This document shows, piece by piece, positions 1 through 8,208 of a DNA stretch of 64,000 nt. The notes below the pieces were generated by a model, which searched no databases, had not been told where the DNA came from, and worked only from the letters and a program-made list of their open reading frames with translations. The position numbers and the translations under genes were made by a program. Source of the stretch: an uncultured Alphaproteobacteria bacterium (GTDB taxonomy: Bacteria > Pseudomonadota > Alphaproteobacteria > RF32 > CAG-239). Positions within the stretch are counted from its first letter, which is position 1. Every line of letters starts with the position of its first letter. The stretch is taken from contig CALXUE010000005.1 in NCBI GenBank assembly GCA_944391615.1, forward strand, positions 1-64,000, in the 5' to 3' direction.

Positions 1-171
1 GGCACAAATATGATGTATAGCGCATGCAAGCCTTGTCCGAACCTCGGAACGGATGACGCTTGTCCGCCGTGTTCGGTTTGTTCTTATGAAGAATGTTCCA
101 ACAAATATTATGTGACGGGGTGTGCTGCGGGTTGCACCGATTACTGCGACTACTGTGCGTTTGAACAATAA
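1..171 (+). CDS. Cys-rich secreted protein, C-terminal fragment (cassette copy 1)
   Basis: The open frame runs in from the left edge and ends in TAA at 169-171, giving the last 56 residues. It is nearly identical in pattern to the C-termini of the Cys-rich proteins at 37781-38620 and 59843-60712. Shared blocks are GTNMMYS, CxPCP, a CSVCxYEECSNKYYVTGC-like segment and a final DYCDYC. The tail alone carries many cysteines, suggesting a disulfide-rich exported protein, but no function can be assigned. The next gene starts 34 bp downstream, as in the two other copies, so this is the upstream member of a repeated two-gene cassette whose promoter lies outside the window. Confidence 0.8.
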   Translation, partial: GTNMMYSACKPCPNLGTDDACPPCSVCSYEECSNKYYVTGCAAGCTDYCDYCAFEQ

Positions 172-205
172 AAGAGAAAGTTTAATTATTATTTAGGAGG
201 AGAAA

Positions 206-1504
206 ATGAGAAAGTTTTTATTATATTCATCGGCTTTGGCGGTGTTTGGTTTGAGTAGTAGCGTGGCCGAGGCGGCCTGCATCCAAACGCCGACGTGCTC
301 AAGTTTGGGATATTCATCAAGTTCATCTTGTTCCGGCGGAACAAAATGCCCCTTCGGAAATTATTGGAACTGCACCGCCCCAAACAAAATCACTGAACTT
401 GAAAAAATATTGGAAGAACTGAAAGTTCAAATCTCTACTTCGAACTGCAAAGTCGGTGATATTTTGTATTCTGATATGACCTGTGGAGAAAATACCTACC
501 CAGATAAAACAGCAATTGGTGTAGTTTTTGATGCCGCAAAAGGATTGGCTGTAGCTTTGGATTCTTATCCTAGTATGTGGGGATTTGTTAACGTTGACGT
601 CCCCTCATTACCTAATTATAATACATATGAAGATGCTCTTTCTGATTGGAATGGTTTTAGTAACACTAAAAACGCTTATGAATACGCAAAATCCGCACAA
701 TTTATGGCACCAGCATTTGAAATTGCTTTAGCCCATTCAACCAAAGGGACTGTACGTGGCCAGTGGTATTTGCCTGCTCGAGGTGAGTTAAAGGCATTAG
801 GTAGCAATTCAGATACTATAAAATCAACATTGAAAAAAGTTGGTAGTGATTCACGTGCCATTTTTGATGTATCATCAACTGAGAATAATTCTTCTCAATT
901 TTGGTCCTCTGAAGGAGCAAAAAGAAAATGGATTGCTTCTACTGGTTTTCCTTATTTTTCTCCAATTATCAATTATACTTCTCAAGAAAAAATAAAAGTT
1001 TCAGAATGTATGTTTGGTGATATATTGTATTCTGATAAAACTTGTTCTAAAAATAAAATTAATGGAAAAACTCCTATCGGCATAGTATTTGACGGAACTA
1101 GAAAACGAGCAATTGCGCTTCGTTCCATCAACTCTAGTAGATCTTCATTTTCTCTATCTAGGAATATCTCCATTGAAAGTGATATTGACGGTAAAAAAAA
1201 TACTCAAGAATTTCTTGCTTATAATATACCATTTATTAATGCTGCGCATAATTATTCAACAGAAGGAACAAAGGTTGGCGATTGGTACATACCTGCAATG
1301 GGAGAATGGTATGTAATTAATTATTCTTATTTATTCTTAAATGAGCGCTTGAAGGAAGTTAATGGTGAAGAATTTGTACATCTGTCTGATTACTGGTCTT
1401 CTACAGCCGGAAATAATACAGTTTATTATATATCAATTGGCTTTGGATACCTAGATAATAGCTATAAAGAATCACACAAAGTTCGTCCGGCATTGGCTTT
1501 CTGA
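206..1504 (+). CDS. Secreted protein with two DUF1566/Lcl-like repeats (cassette copy 1)
   Basis: This 432-residue protein starts at ATG 206 behind a strong AGGAGG site. It has a signal peptide ending near VAEA, then a conserved mature N-terminus (ACIQTPTCSSLGY, a GG-KCPFGN-WNC motif) and a short coiled-coil-like ELEKILEEL stretch. Two repeats of about 180 residues follow. Each begins with a Cys-x-x-GDILYSD block and a K-T-x-IGxVFD motif and ends with a G-x-WYxPAxGE motif and a W-S-S segment. The last motifs resemble DUF1566 (Lcl C-terminal) domains, known in Legionella Lcl as a glycosaminoglycan-binding adhesin domain. A role as exported surface or adhesin protein is inferred. Paralogues lie at 38643-40019 and 58463-59827. 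The second repeat here is the most diverged, with GEWYVIN in place of GEL. Confidence 0.75.
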   Translation: MRKFLLYSSALAVFGLSSSVAEAACIQTPTCSSLGYSSSSSCSGGTKCPFGNYWNCTAPNKITELEKILEELKVQISTSNCKVGDILYSDMTCGENTYPDKTAIGVVFDAAKGLAVALDSYPSMWGFVNVDVPSLPNYNTYEDALSDWNGFSNTKNAYEYAKSAQFMAPAFEIALAHSTKGTVRGQWYLPARGELKALGSNSDTIKSTLKKVGSDSRAIFDVSSTENNSSQFWSSEGAKRKWIASTGFPYFSPIINYTSQEKIKVSECMFGDILYSDKTCSKNKINGKTPIGIVFDGTRKRAIALRSINSSRSSFSLSRNISIESDIDGKKNTQEFLAYNIPFINAAHNYSTEGTKVGDWYIPAMGEWYVINYSYLFLNERLKEVNGEEFVHLSDYWSSTAGNNTVYYISIGFGYLDNSYKESHKVRPALAF

Positions 1505-1520
1505 CAACTTTTTAATTCTT

Positions 1521-2069
1521 CTACCACTCTAACACAAAATAGTCGCAATTGGCAAATGAGCGTTTGAGCCCATATTGGTCATAATAAATGTTATACATTA
1601 TACCACCGTGCATCACGATAATGGCCTTATCGCTCTTTGCCTCTCTTTTGAGTTTATTAAACGCTTTATAAGCGCGTTCCAGACTGTCGGCTACGCTTTC
1701 TGCATTCGGTAAATGTGCTGTTTTGAAGTTTGGGTTATTCTCATCGCGGATGATACCCAATATATCTTTATACTTTTCTTCAACATCGCAATTATACATT
1801 CCTTCTGCATCGCCGTAATGAATTTCTTGCACGCCTGCAATTTCTTCTACTCTTGCATTCATGCCCGAAGCCACAATTTCTGCCGTTTGTCTGGCTCTGG
1901 TCATTGTTGAACAATAAACAACCTGAAACTTGAGCGGAGACATTATCTCTTTTAATTTTTCGGCCTGCGCTCTGCCCTTGTCATTTAACGGCATATCTAT
2001 GCCTGAGCCCTGGACTATCTTATTAACATTTCCGTCCGTTTCACCGTGTCTACATATATAAAACTTCAT
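1521..2069 (-). CDS. Histidine phosphatase family protein (phosphoglycerate mutase-like)
   Basis: This 182-residue protein begins MKFYICRHGETDGN, the RHGE phosphohistidine motif of the histidine phosphatase superfamily. A STMTRARQTAE segment follows, then a second catalytic His in VMHGG near the C-terminus. The size fits small broad-specificity phosphatases (GpmB, CobC or PhoE type) rather than a glycolytic mutase; the substrate cannot be told. The start at 2069 is chosen because the RHG motif must lie near the N-terminus and a GAGAG-type ribosome site precedes it; a longer frame to 2114 adds an unrelated Lys-rich leader. It converges with the secreted-repeat gene, separated by 16 bp. Confidence 0.85.
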   Translation of the reverse strand: MKFYICRHGETDGNVNKIVQGSGIDMPLNDKGRAQAEKLKEIMSPLKFQVVYCSTMTRARQTAEIVASGMNARVEEIAGVQEIHYGDAEGMYNCDVEEKYKDILGIIRDENNPNFKTAHLPNAESVADSLERAYKAFNKLKREAKSDKAIIVMHGGIMYNIYYDQYGLKRSFANCDYFVLEW

Positions 2070-2159
2070 TGTTTTTTCTCTCTTCTGTGTATTTTTTTTA
2101 TTTATACTTCCCAATAGTTAATTTTTGCCTACACATAATGTAAAGTTTTGTAATATTTG

Positions 2160-2188
2160 TTGATGGGAAAAAATGAGAATCTTAATAC
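2160..2188 (+). promoter_or_regulatory. Possible adhE promoter
   Basis: TTGATG at 2160-2165 and TAATAC at 2183-2188 are separated by 17 bp, 68 bp before the adhE start. The -10 box is weak, so this is tentative. Confidence 0.3.
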
Positions 2189-2255
2189 TTTATTTATGAA
2201 TTATGCCTTATTTTGTAAACGATAAAAAAGTTTTTTTATTTGGAGTTTTTTTAAT

Positions 2256-4877
2256 ATGGCAGAAAAGAAAAAAGTCGCAGCCGAACCGGTTATCGATGAA
2301 AAAAAGTATGTCGATGATTTGGTGGATAAAGTCAGTGCTGCTCAGAAAATTTTTGCAACTTATTCTCAAGAACAAGTTGATCACATTTTCAGACGTGTGG
2401 CTCTGAAACTTAGCTCTTTGCGTATTCCTCTGGCTAAAATGGCCGTGGATGAAACAGGTATGGGCGTGTGGGAAGATAAGGTGATTAAAAACCATTTTGC
2501 TTCCGAATATATTTATAATAAATTTAAAAATGTTAAAACCTGCGGTATTATCAGTGAAGATACTGACGGCGGTATGATGAAAATTGCCGAACCGCTCGGT
2601 GTGATTGCCGGTGTTATTCCGACAACCAACCCGACTTCTACCGTGATTTTTAAATCCTTGATTGCATTGAAAACTCGTAATGCTATTATCTTTTCGCCTC
2701 ATCCGCGGGCTAAAAAATGCACCGTTGAAACGGCTAAAATCATTTTGGAAGAGGCTGTTAAGGCCGGTGCTCCCGAAAATATTATCGGCTGGATTGAAAG
2801 CCCGACCATTAATATGACGCAAATGTTAATGCAACACCCGAAAGTTGATATCATTCTTGCGACCGGTGGTCCCGGAATGGTTAAATCCGCCTATTCTTCC
2901 GGAAAACCTGCTTTGGGTGTCGGTGCCGGAAATGCGCCTGCCGTTATTGATGAAACTGCTGATATTGAAACGGCTGTCAGCTCTATTTTGATGTCTAAAA
3001 CTTTTGATAACGGTATGATTTGCGCCTCTGAACAGTCTGTTGTTTGTGTCAAAGATGTTTATGACGAAGTTCAGAAAGAATTCCTTAAACGCGGGGCTTA
3101 TATTCTTTCTCCTAAAGAAAAAGAAAAGCTTGGCAAAGTTATTATGATTGATGGAAAGCTTAACTCCGCTATCGTGGGGCAAAAGGCTGCTCATATTGCT
3201 GAAATGGCTGGCCTAAAAGTGCATCCGGATACTAAGGTATTGATTGCTGAATGTCAAAAAGTCGGCAAAGAAGAGCCTTTTTCTGCCGAAAAACTCTCCC
3301 CTGTTTTGGCTATGTATAAAGCCAAAAATTTTGAAGAAGCCGTTGCCAAAGCCAAAGAACTTGTTTCTTTCGGCGGGGCTGGTCATACTTCTATTCTTTA
3401 TACTGACCAAAACAAAAAAGACCGTATTGAATATTTTGGTAAAGAACTGCACACCGGTCGTATTTTAATTAACTGCCCATCTGCTCAAGGAGCTATCGGA
3501 GATATTTATAACTTCCGTTTAGAGCCTTCTTTGACCCTTGGATGCGGTTCTTGGGGCGGTAACTCTGTCAGCGAAAACGTGGGAGTAAAACATCTGATGA
3601 ATATTAAATCTGTTGCTAAAAGAGAAGAAAATATGCTTTGGTTCAAAGTTCCTAGCAAAATTTACTTCAAACCAGGGTCTTTGCCTGTTGCCCTCAGAGA
3701 GCTTGAAGGCAAAAAGAGAGCCTTTATCGTTACCGATAAATCTATCTTTGATTTGGGCTTTACAAAACGTGTTACTGATGTTTTGGAAAATATTGGCATC
3801 AAATTCCAGATATTCAGTGATGTTAACCCTGACCCTGATTTGTCTACTGTAAACAGAGCTATTAAGTTGGTGGATAGCTTCCAACCGGACATCATTATTG
3901 CTATGGGTGGCGGCTCACCTATCGATGCTGCAAAAATCCTTTGGATTATGTATGAGCATCCTGAGCTTAAATTTGAAGATCTTGCTATGCGCTTTATGGA
4001 TATTCGTAAACGTATTTTTACCTTCCCTGAGTTGGGTAAAAAAGCTATGATGGTGGCTATTCCTACAACCTCTGGTACCGGTTCTGAAGTTACACCGTTC
4101 TCTATTATTACGGATGACCAAGCCGGGGTGAAATACGCTATTGCTGACTATGCACTCACTCCGAATATGGCTATTGTCGACTCTGATTTGGTGCTCACGA
4201 TGCCTAAAGGATTATGTGCTGCTTCGGGTATCGATGTGATGACGCATGCTCTTGAATCTTATGTTTCTTCTATGGCAACCGAATTTACGCGCGGTTTATC
4301 TATTCAAGCCGGACAGTTGATTATGCAATATTTGCCTAAATCATACAAAGAAGCTGATGTTTATGCGCGTGAACGTGTTCATCACGCAGCTACAATTGCC
4401 GGCATGGCTTTTGCTAATGCTTTCCTCGGTGTGTGCCACTCAATGGCTCATAAGCTCGGTGCCGCTTTTCATATTCCGCATGGTATTGCCAATGCTTTGC
4501 TCATTTGTCAGGTTATTCGCTATAATGCCACCGACAAACCGGTTAAGCAATGCGCTTTCCCTCAATATAAGTTTCCAAACACTAAAGCTGCTTATGCCGC
4601 TTTTGCCGAATCTTTGGGCATTAAGGGCAAGGACGATGATGCTAAGGTTGACGGCTTAATTAAGGCTCTTTCTGAAATGAAAAAGACTCTTAATATTCCG
4701 GCTTCCATTAAAGAATATGGTATTGACAAGAAAGAGTTCGACAAGGTTATGGAATACTTGCCGCAATGGGCTTTCGATGATCAATGCACTGGTTCTAACC
4801 CGCGTTATCCGTTGATTGAAGAAATCAAAAAGCTTTATTATTTGGCTTATGACGGGGTTACGGATTTTGAGATGTAA
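2256..4877 (+). CDS. adhE: Bifunctional acetaldehyde-CoA/alcohol dehydrogenase AdhE
   Basis: The 873-residue protein has the two-domain AdhE layout. The N-terminal aldehyde dehydrogenase half (about 1-440) contains GVIAGVIPTTNPTST, and its catalytic Cys lies in GMICASEQS. The C-terminal iron-dependent alcohol dehydrogenase half (about 450-873) contains GGGSPIDAAK and metal-binding histidines in CHSMAHKLG and HIPHG. It reduces acetyl-CoA to ethanol in two NADH-dependent steps, regenerating NAD+ during fermentation, and in other bacteria forms cytosolic spirosome filaments. Length matches the family (E. coli about 891). The ATG has a TGGAG site upstream. It is monocistronic, with a strong terminator after it. 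AdhE points to an anaerobic or facultative lifestyle. Confidence 0.97.
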   Translation: MAEKKKVAAEPVIDEKKYVDDLVDKVSAAQKIFATYSQEQVDHIFRRVALKLSSLRIPLAKMAVDETGMGVWEDKVIKNHFASEYIYNKFKNVKTCGIISEDTDGGMMKIAEPLGVIAGVIPTTNPTSTVIFKSLIALKTRNAIIFSPHPRAKKCTVETAKIILEEAVKAGAPENIIGWIESPTINMTQMLMQHPKVDIILATGGPGMVKSAYSSGKPALGVGAGNAPAVIDETADIETAVSSILMSKTFDNGMICASEQSVVCVKDVYDEVQKEFLKRGAYILSPKEKEKLGKVIMIDGKLNSAIVGQKAAHIAEMAGLKVHPDTKVLIAECQKVGKEEPFSAEKLSPVLAMYKAKNFEEAVAKAKELVSFGGAGHTSILYTDQNKKDRIEYFGKELHTGRILINCPSAQGAIGDIYNFRLEPSLTLGCGSWGGNSVSENVGVKHLMNIKSVAKREENMLWFKVPSKIYFKPGSLPVALRELEGKKRAFIVTDKSIFDLGFTKRVTDVLENIGIKFQIFSDVNPDPDLSTVNRAIKLVDSFQPDIIIAMGGGSPIDAAKILWIMYEHPELKFEDLAMRFMDIRKRIFTFPELGKKAMMVAIPTTSGTGSEVTPFSIITDDQAGVKYAIADYALTPNMAIVDSDLVLTMPKGLCAASGIDVMTHALESYVSSMATEFTRGLSIQAGQLIMQYLPKSYKEADVYARERVHHAATIAGMAFANAFLGVCHSMAHKLGAAFHIPHGIANALLICQVIRYNATDKPVKQCAFPQYKFPNTKAAYAAFAESLGIKGKDDDAKVDGLIKALSEMKKTLNIPASIKEYGIDKKEFDKVMEYLPQWAFDDQCTGSNPRYPLIEEIKKLYYLAYDGVTDFEM

Positions 4878-4890
4878 TCTTTAGATAAAC

Positions 4891-4929
4891 AAAATCCCTC
4901 AGGATTTTTTCTCCTGAGGGATTTTTTTG
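4891..4929. terminator. Bidirectional terminator between adhE and the 4930 gene
   Basis: AATCCCTCAGGA and TCCTGAGGGATT form a 12-bp perfect stem, followed by a T run on the + strand and with an A run on the other side. It lies between convergent genes. Confidence 0.85.
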
Positions 4930-5430
4930 TTAGCACTTATCGGCAAACTTTGAAAGTTCGGCGATAAAATTTGATTGCGGATTTCCCTCTTTACACTGCC
5001 GATCAAGGTAACTTAACCAAACAGAGGCATCATACTCTTGCTCTGATATTTTGAGCTTTTGTTGTTTGATGCGTCGATTTGATTTGATGGCAAAAAACGG
5101 GCAAAGTTTCTTTTTATCTTCAAGTCTTTGCAACTGCTTTGTTCCCAGTATTACTTGACCTAGGAGTTTGTCCTGTTTTGTAATGGGAATCGTTTGTAAT
5201 TGCAAATTTGACAAATAACGCTTCACCTGTTTTATGGCATCTTGCCGAAGAGAAAGATAAACTGATTTTGCGTCACACTCCCCTCGACAAAAGCTCAAAA
5301 TGGAATAGTTCATGTTTTTACGAATGAGCGTAAGACATGTTTCTGCAATCAAATTTGTGTAATTTTGTTGTTTTTGTGCTGTTTTTAATTCTTTTAAACT
5401 TTCTGACAGCTCTACTAAATTTAGTTTCAT
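4930..5430 (-). CDS. Protein of unknown function, 166 aa
   Basis: I do not recognise this protein. It is hydrophilic, rich in Lys, Gln and Leu, and mostly predicted helical by eye (repeated LKELKTAQKQQN-like and KQLQRLEDKKK stretches). It has several cysteines (CRGEC in the middle, KLCPFF, and a C-terminal ADKC) and no signal peptide or membrane segment. It shares the bidirectional terminator with adhE and is the only gene in its unit. No Shine-Dalgarno sequence is visible before ATG 5430; the leader is AU-rich, as for several other unknown genes in the window. Confidence 0.6.
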   Translation of the reverse strand: MKLNLVELSESLKELKTAQKQQNYTNLIAETCLTLIRKNMNYSILSFCRGECDAKSVYLSLRQDAIKQVKRYLSNLQLQTIPITKQDKLLGQVILGTKQLQRLEDKKKLCPFFAIKSNRRIKQQKLKISEQEYDASVWLSYLDRQCKEGNPQSNFIAELSKFADKC

Positions 5431-5523
5431 AATATCTATAATAATTAATCTTCGGGGTGGAATATTATATTTTTCTTTAGACTTGTCAATAGATTTTCAA
5501 AAAAAAATCTTGATAAAAAATGC

Positions 5524-5552
5524 TTGCATTTTTAATAAGAGCGTTTTATAAA
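5524..5552 (+). promoter_or_regulatory. tRNA-Pro promoter
   Basis: TTGCAT (5524-5529), a 17-bp spacer and TATAAA (5547-5552) lie 12 bp before the mature tRNA 5' end, the expected position for a tRNA promoter. Confidence 0.65.
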
Positions 5553-5564
5553 TATCATCGTTAA

Positions 5565-5641
5565 CGGGATGTAGCGCAGCCTGGTAGCGCATTTGCATGG
5601 GGTGCAAGTGGTCGCTGGTTCGAATCCAGTCATCCCGACCA
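5565..5641 (+). tRNA. tRNA-Pro (anticodon GGG)
   Basis: The cloverleaf reads clearly. The acceptor stem is CGGGATG/CATCCCG with the C1-G72 pair typical of bacterial tRNA-Pro. The anticodon stem is TTTGC/GCAAG with loop ATGGGGT, giving anticodon GGG. The T arm is GCTGG-TTCGAAT-CCAGT. The 3' CCA is encoded. Length is 77 nt. A terminator follows 15 bp downstream. Confidence 0.95.
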
Positions 5642-5655
5642 TTAAAACAAAAAAA

Positions 5656-5682
5656 TCCGCCGTTTATGGCGGTTTTTTTTTG
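5656..5682 (+). terminator. Terminator after tRNA-Pro
   Basis: CCGCC-GTTTAT-GGCGG stem-loop followed by nine T residues. Confidence 0.85.
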
Positions 5683-5730
5683 TTTTAAATGACCACGGCG
5701 TGGTTTGTATGCAATTTCTCTTTATGATGC

Positions 5731-5766
5731 ATAAAAAAAGCATCTCTTTTCTAAAAGAGGTGCTTT
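5731..5766 (-). terminator. Terminator of the 5765-6211 gene
   Basis: The stem AAAGCAxCTCTTTT / AAAAGAGGTGCTTT has a short loop. On the minus strand it ends in a T run, just after the stop codon of the gene at 5765-6211. Confidence 0.65.
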
Positions 5767-6211
5767 ATATTAATTTCACTTTTTGTTTATGCAGCTTCAC
5801 TGAAACTATATGCTCATGATAAATTATACGTAAATTTTCATTTTTTATGTTATGCAGTCGTACAGCTATTCCGCTTATAATCACTACCCACATTACCAAA
5901 AATATTATAATTCCCCAAATATAATCATCTATAAACTCATGTTTATACATATAATAACAAGCAATTAAAACCGCTACTTCTATTACCACCAAATATAACG
6001 TATTCTTTAGAAATTGCTTATCTCTAGATTTATATTTGATATATGCTTTCACACTATCTTCTGAAGAAGCAAATATTATTTCATTTTTATATATATGATT
6101 GAGTTTATATCCTTCTTCCTCAGGAAATTTGTTATATTTTTGTTTGTATAAGTTCTGCGCCTGAATGAGCAAATTTTCTCGTTCTTCGGCTGGATTTTTA
6201 TGTGTTTTCAT
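5765..6211 (-). CDS. Small two-helix membrane protein of unknown function
   Basis: This 148-residue protein has a hydrophilic N-terminal part (about 1-68; basic, with QNLYKQKYNKFPEEEGY), then two hydrophobic helices (about 70-90, LYLVVIEVAVLIACYYMY, and about 98-117, GIIIFLVMWVVIISGIAV). A short basic tail follows. The two helices with a short loop suggest an inner-membrane hairpin with both ends in the cytoplasm. I recognise no family. It has its own terminator and no operon partner on the same strand nearby. Confidence 0.6.
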   Translation of the reverse strand: MKTHKNPAEERENLLIQAQNLYKQKYNKFPEEEGYKLNHIYKNEIIFASSEDSVKAYIKYKSRDKQFLKNTLYLVVIEVAVLIACYYMYKHEFIDDYIWGIIIFLVMWVVIISGIAVRLHNIKNENLRIIYHEHIVSVKLHKQKVKLI

Positions 6212-6297
6212 AAGTATAATAATTTAAGATTTGGCAAAATAATAACTAATTATCTTTACTCTATTCTCTTATTCTTAAAATTGCAATGTTCTTTTAT

Positions 6298-6336
6298 AAA
6301 AAAAAAGCATTTCTCTTTCTCAAGAGAAATGCTTTG
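6298..6336 (-). terminator. Terminator of the 6351-7403 gene
   Basis: Perfect stem AAAGCATTTCTCTT / AAGAGAAATGCTTT; on the minus strand it is followed by a run of T residues, 15 bp after the stop codon. Confidence 0.8.
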
Positions 6337-6350
6337 TGGTTATTGGATTG

Positions 6351-7403
6351 TTATAGTCCTACCCAGTTTTTGGTCAGCTCGGCAGAAGAATTAACCAATG
6401 CTTTTTGCTTGTCAGTCATTTTTCTGCCTGTACCTTTAAACTCCCAACCAAAAATGAGATTGCTCATTAAATCATCTTCCCTACTGAAAAAATGCTCAAT
6501 TGCCTCATCATCCAACTTACCTCCATGATCATGATAAATTTCATAGAGATTGTCGTCTAGGAATTTTTGGTTCTCCGGCTGAAGATAAACCTCATCCTGC
6601 ATTTTTTTACAATAGCTTTCAAAGAGGCTCTTGTTTTTCTTTCCGGCTAGGATAATCTGCCTTTCAGCGTAGCTGGCCAATGCTTTTTGGATGTCGTCCT
6701 TAATATTGCTATTCATCAAATCCGCAATCATTCCTTTGGGTAGACTGTTTCGTTTGATGTACCAGCACAAGATGATCAGTGCATCACCTTGTTTTTTAGC
6801 ATAATCAGCTACGCAGCGGAGAATTTCTTCTGGACGCTGCTGCTTTAGGTATTCTATAACAAGCGTACTTTTACCTTGCTCCAGAAGTATGCCGATTTCT
6901 TTCGCACTCAGCTCGCCAAGTTGCTTGATTACCTGAGGCTGCAAGTTTCCACAACTGCGAAAGACATGGCGCAGTACCTCTTTGCTCAGCATTTGCTCTT
7001 TTATAAGAAATTTTTCGTTGCATTGATAAAAAATCTCGACCTGCTCCTCAAAGGTGGCGTGTTCCAACCTGCCTTCTAAGAGCAAAGCCTTTCTGCTCTT
7101 CCATGGCAACATCTTGCGGGATGCATTAATTTTATCCCAATAGTATGTTGCTATTTCCTTTGTTGGACTATTATATTCCAAGGTTTTTTTATGCAGCGAA
7201 CGGGCTGCTTTTTCAGGAGCAAACAAGCTCCAAATTAAAAACGTCAGTCGATTATACTTAACCGACATTTTAATTAATAACCACATTGCCGCAACAACGG
7301 TTTTCACCGTTGAAAAAAAGTTTTTTGCCTTCATATACTTAAAATTTAGAAGGTTACTCCAATGTTCCGATTGAAGCGAATACTTTATTTGTCTAAGGAA
7401 CAT
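6351..7403 (-). CDS. Protein of unknown function, 350 aa, possible N-terminal membrane anchor
   Basis: I do not recognise this protein. A hydrophobic stretch lies near residues 32-63 (TVKTVVAAMWLLIKM and LTFLIWSLFA), followed by a long, largely helical soluble region with HEAT- or TPR-like character (repeated LSAKEIGILLEQGK, LVIEYLKQQRPEEILR, IQKALASYAER segments). The C-terminal portion is acidic. The start is uncertain: ATG 7403 has AAGG directly against it, whereas an internal ATG at 7334 (MKAKNFF) would give 327 residues. Neither has a good ribosome site. It is monocistronic with its own terminator. Confidence 0.6.
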   Translation of the reverse strand: MFLRQIKYSLQSEHWSNLLNFKYMKAKNFFSTVKTVVAAMWLLIKMSVKYNRLTFLIWSLFAPEKAARSLHKKTLEYNSPTKEIATYYWDKINASRKMLPWKSRKALLLEGRLEHATFEEQVEIFYQCNEKFLIKEQMLSKEVLRHVFRSCGNLQPQVIKQLGELSAKEIGILLEQGKSTLVIEYLKQQRPEEILRCVADYAKKQGDALIILCWYIKRNSLPKGMIADLMNSNIKDDIQKALASYAERQIILAGKKNKSLFESYCKKMQDEVYLQPENQKFLDDNLYEIYHDHGGKLDDEAIEHFFSREDDLMSNLIFGWEFKGTGRKMTDKQKALVNSSAELTKNWVGL

Positions 7404-7644
7404 CCTTGCTAAAACAAGTGAGACAAAGGCTCGTCAGGAAATTTTATATTCAGCTAAACACTAATCACCTCGTTGAGAAGAACTCAACCCAACAACCAGT
7501 TTTCACAATTATAAAACATATCCATACTTTACCAATTTTAGATATACTATTTTTTCTAAATTTTGTCAAATATTTTTTTAAGCAAACATAAACTAATTTG
7601 TTATATTATTTGTTTTAGTTATTGTTTATATAAGAGGTTTTATT

Positions 7645-8208
7645 ATGACTGCTTTATGGATTACTTTAGCCGTTGTGGCTGGAATTTTTTATTTACTCTA
7701 TGTTTCTCTTATTCAAAAGCGAAACAGACTTAAAGAATCTGCATCCGGTATTGATGTGCAACTCAAGAAAAGATATGACCTCATCCCTAACCTTATGACC
7801 ATGGCTGCTAAATATATGGAGCATGAAAAATCTCTTATGGAAGAAATTACAAAACTCCGTAGTGAAGCCATGAAAGTTGATTTTAATGTTGACCCGAGCA
7901 AAAAATTTGAACTTGATAACCTACTCTCTCAACGTCTGAACGACTTCAAACTCTCAGCTGAAAATTATCCGGATATGAAATCTAACCAGACAATGCTCAA
8001 CGCTATGGAATCTCTCAATGCTGTTGAGGAGCATATTGCTGCGGCACGCCGCTTCTATAACTCTAATGTTACGGCACTTAAAAACGCCGTTGAAATCTTC
8101 CCTAGCTCTTTGATCGCTAAAATGATTGGCATTAAGCTTGATATGCCTTATTTTGAAGCTGAAGAAGCTGCTAAAAAATCTGTTAATGCTGCGGAGTTTT
8201 TTAAATAA
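7645..8208 (+). CDS. lemA: LemA family protein
   Basis: This 187-residue protein has an N-terminal membrane anchor (about 3-23) and the LemA signature. It contains RLKESASGIDVQLKKRYDLIPNL, long helices (EKSLMEEITKLRSEAM) and the C-terminal ARRFYNSNVTALKNAVEIFPSS block. LemA proteins are membrane-anchored four-helix-bundle proteins of unclear biochemical role. The start has an AAGAGG site. The stop overlaps the start of the next gene by one base (TAATG), so the two are translationally coupled. LemA is often paired with DUF3137 proteins, as here. Confidence 0.92.
   Translation: MTALWITLAVVAGIFYLLYVSLIQKRNRLKESASGIDVQLKKRYDLIPNLMTMAAKYMEHEKSLMEEITKLRSEAMKVDFNVDPSKKFELDNLLSQRLNDFKLSAENYPDMKSNQTMLNAMESLNAVEEHIAAARRFYNSNVTALKNAVEIFPSSLIAKMIGIKLDMPYFEAEEAAKKSVNAAEFFK

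Noticed and set aside
2208-2822. Minus-strand frame of 204 codons opposite adhE
   Set aside because: It is the antisense of a certain, conserved gene and shows biased composition (many Phe, His, Asn) typical of shadow frames.
7406-7591. 61-codon plus-strand frame between the 6351 gene and lemA
   Set aside because: No ribosome site, promoter or coding pattern; the stretch looks like AT-rich intergenic DNA.
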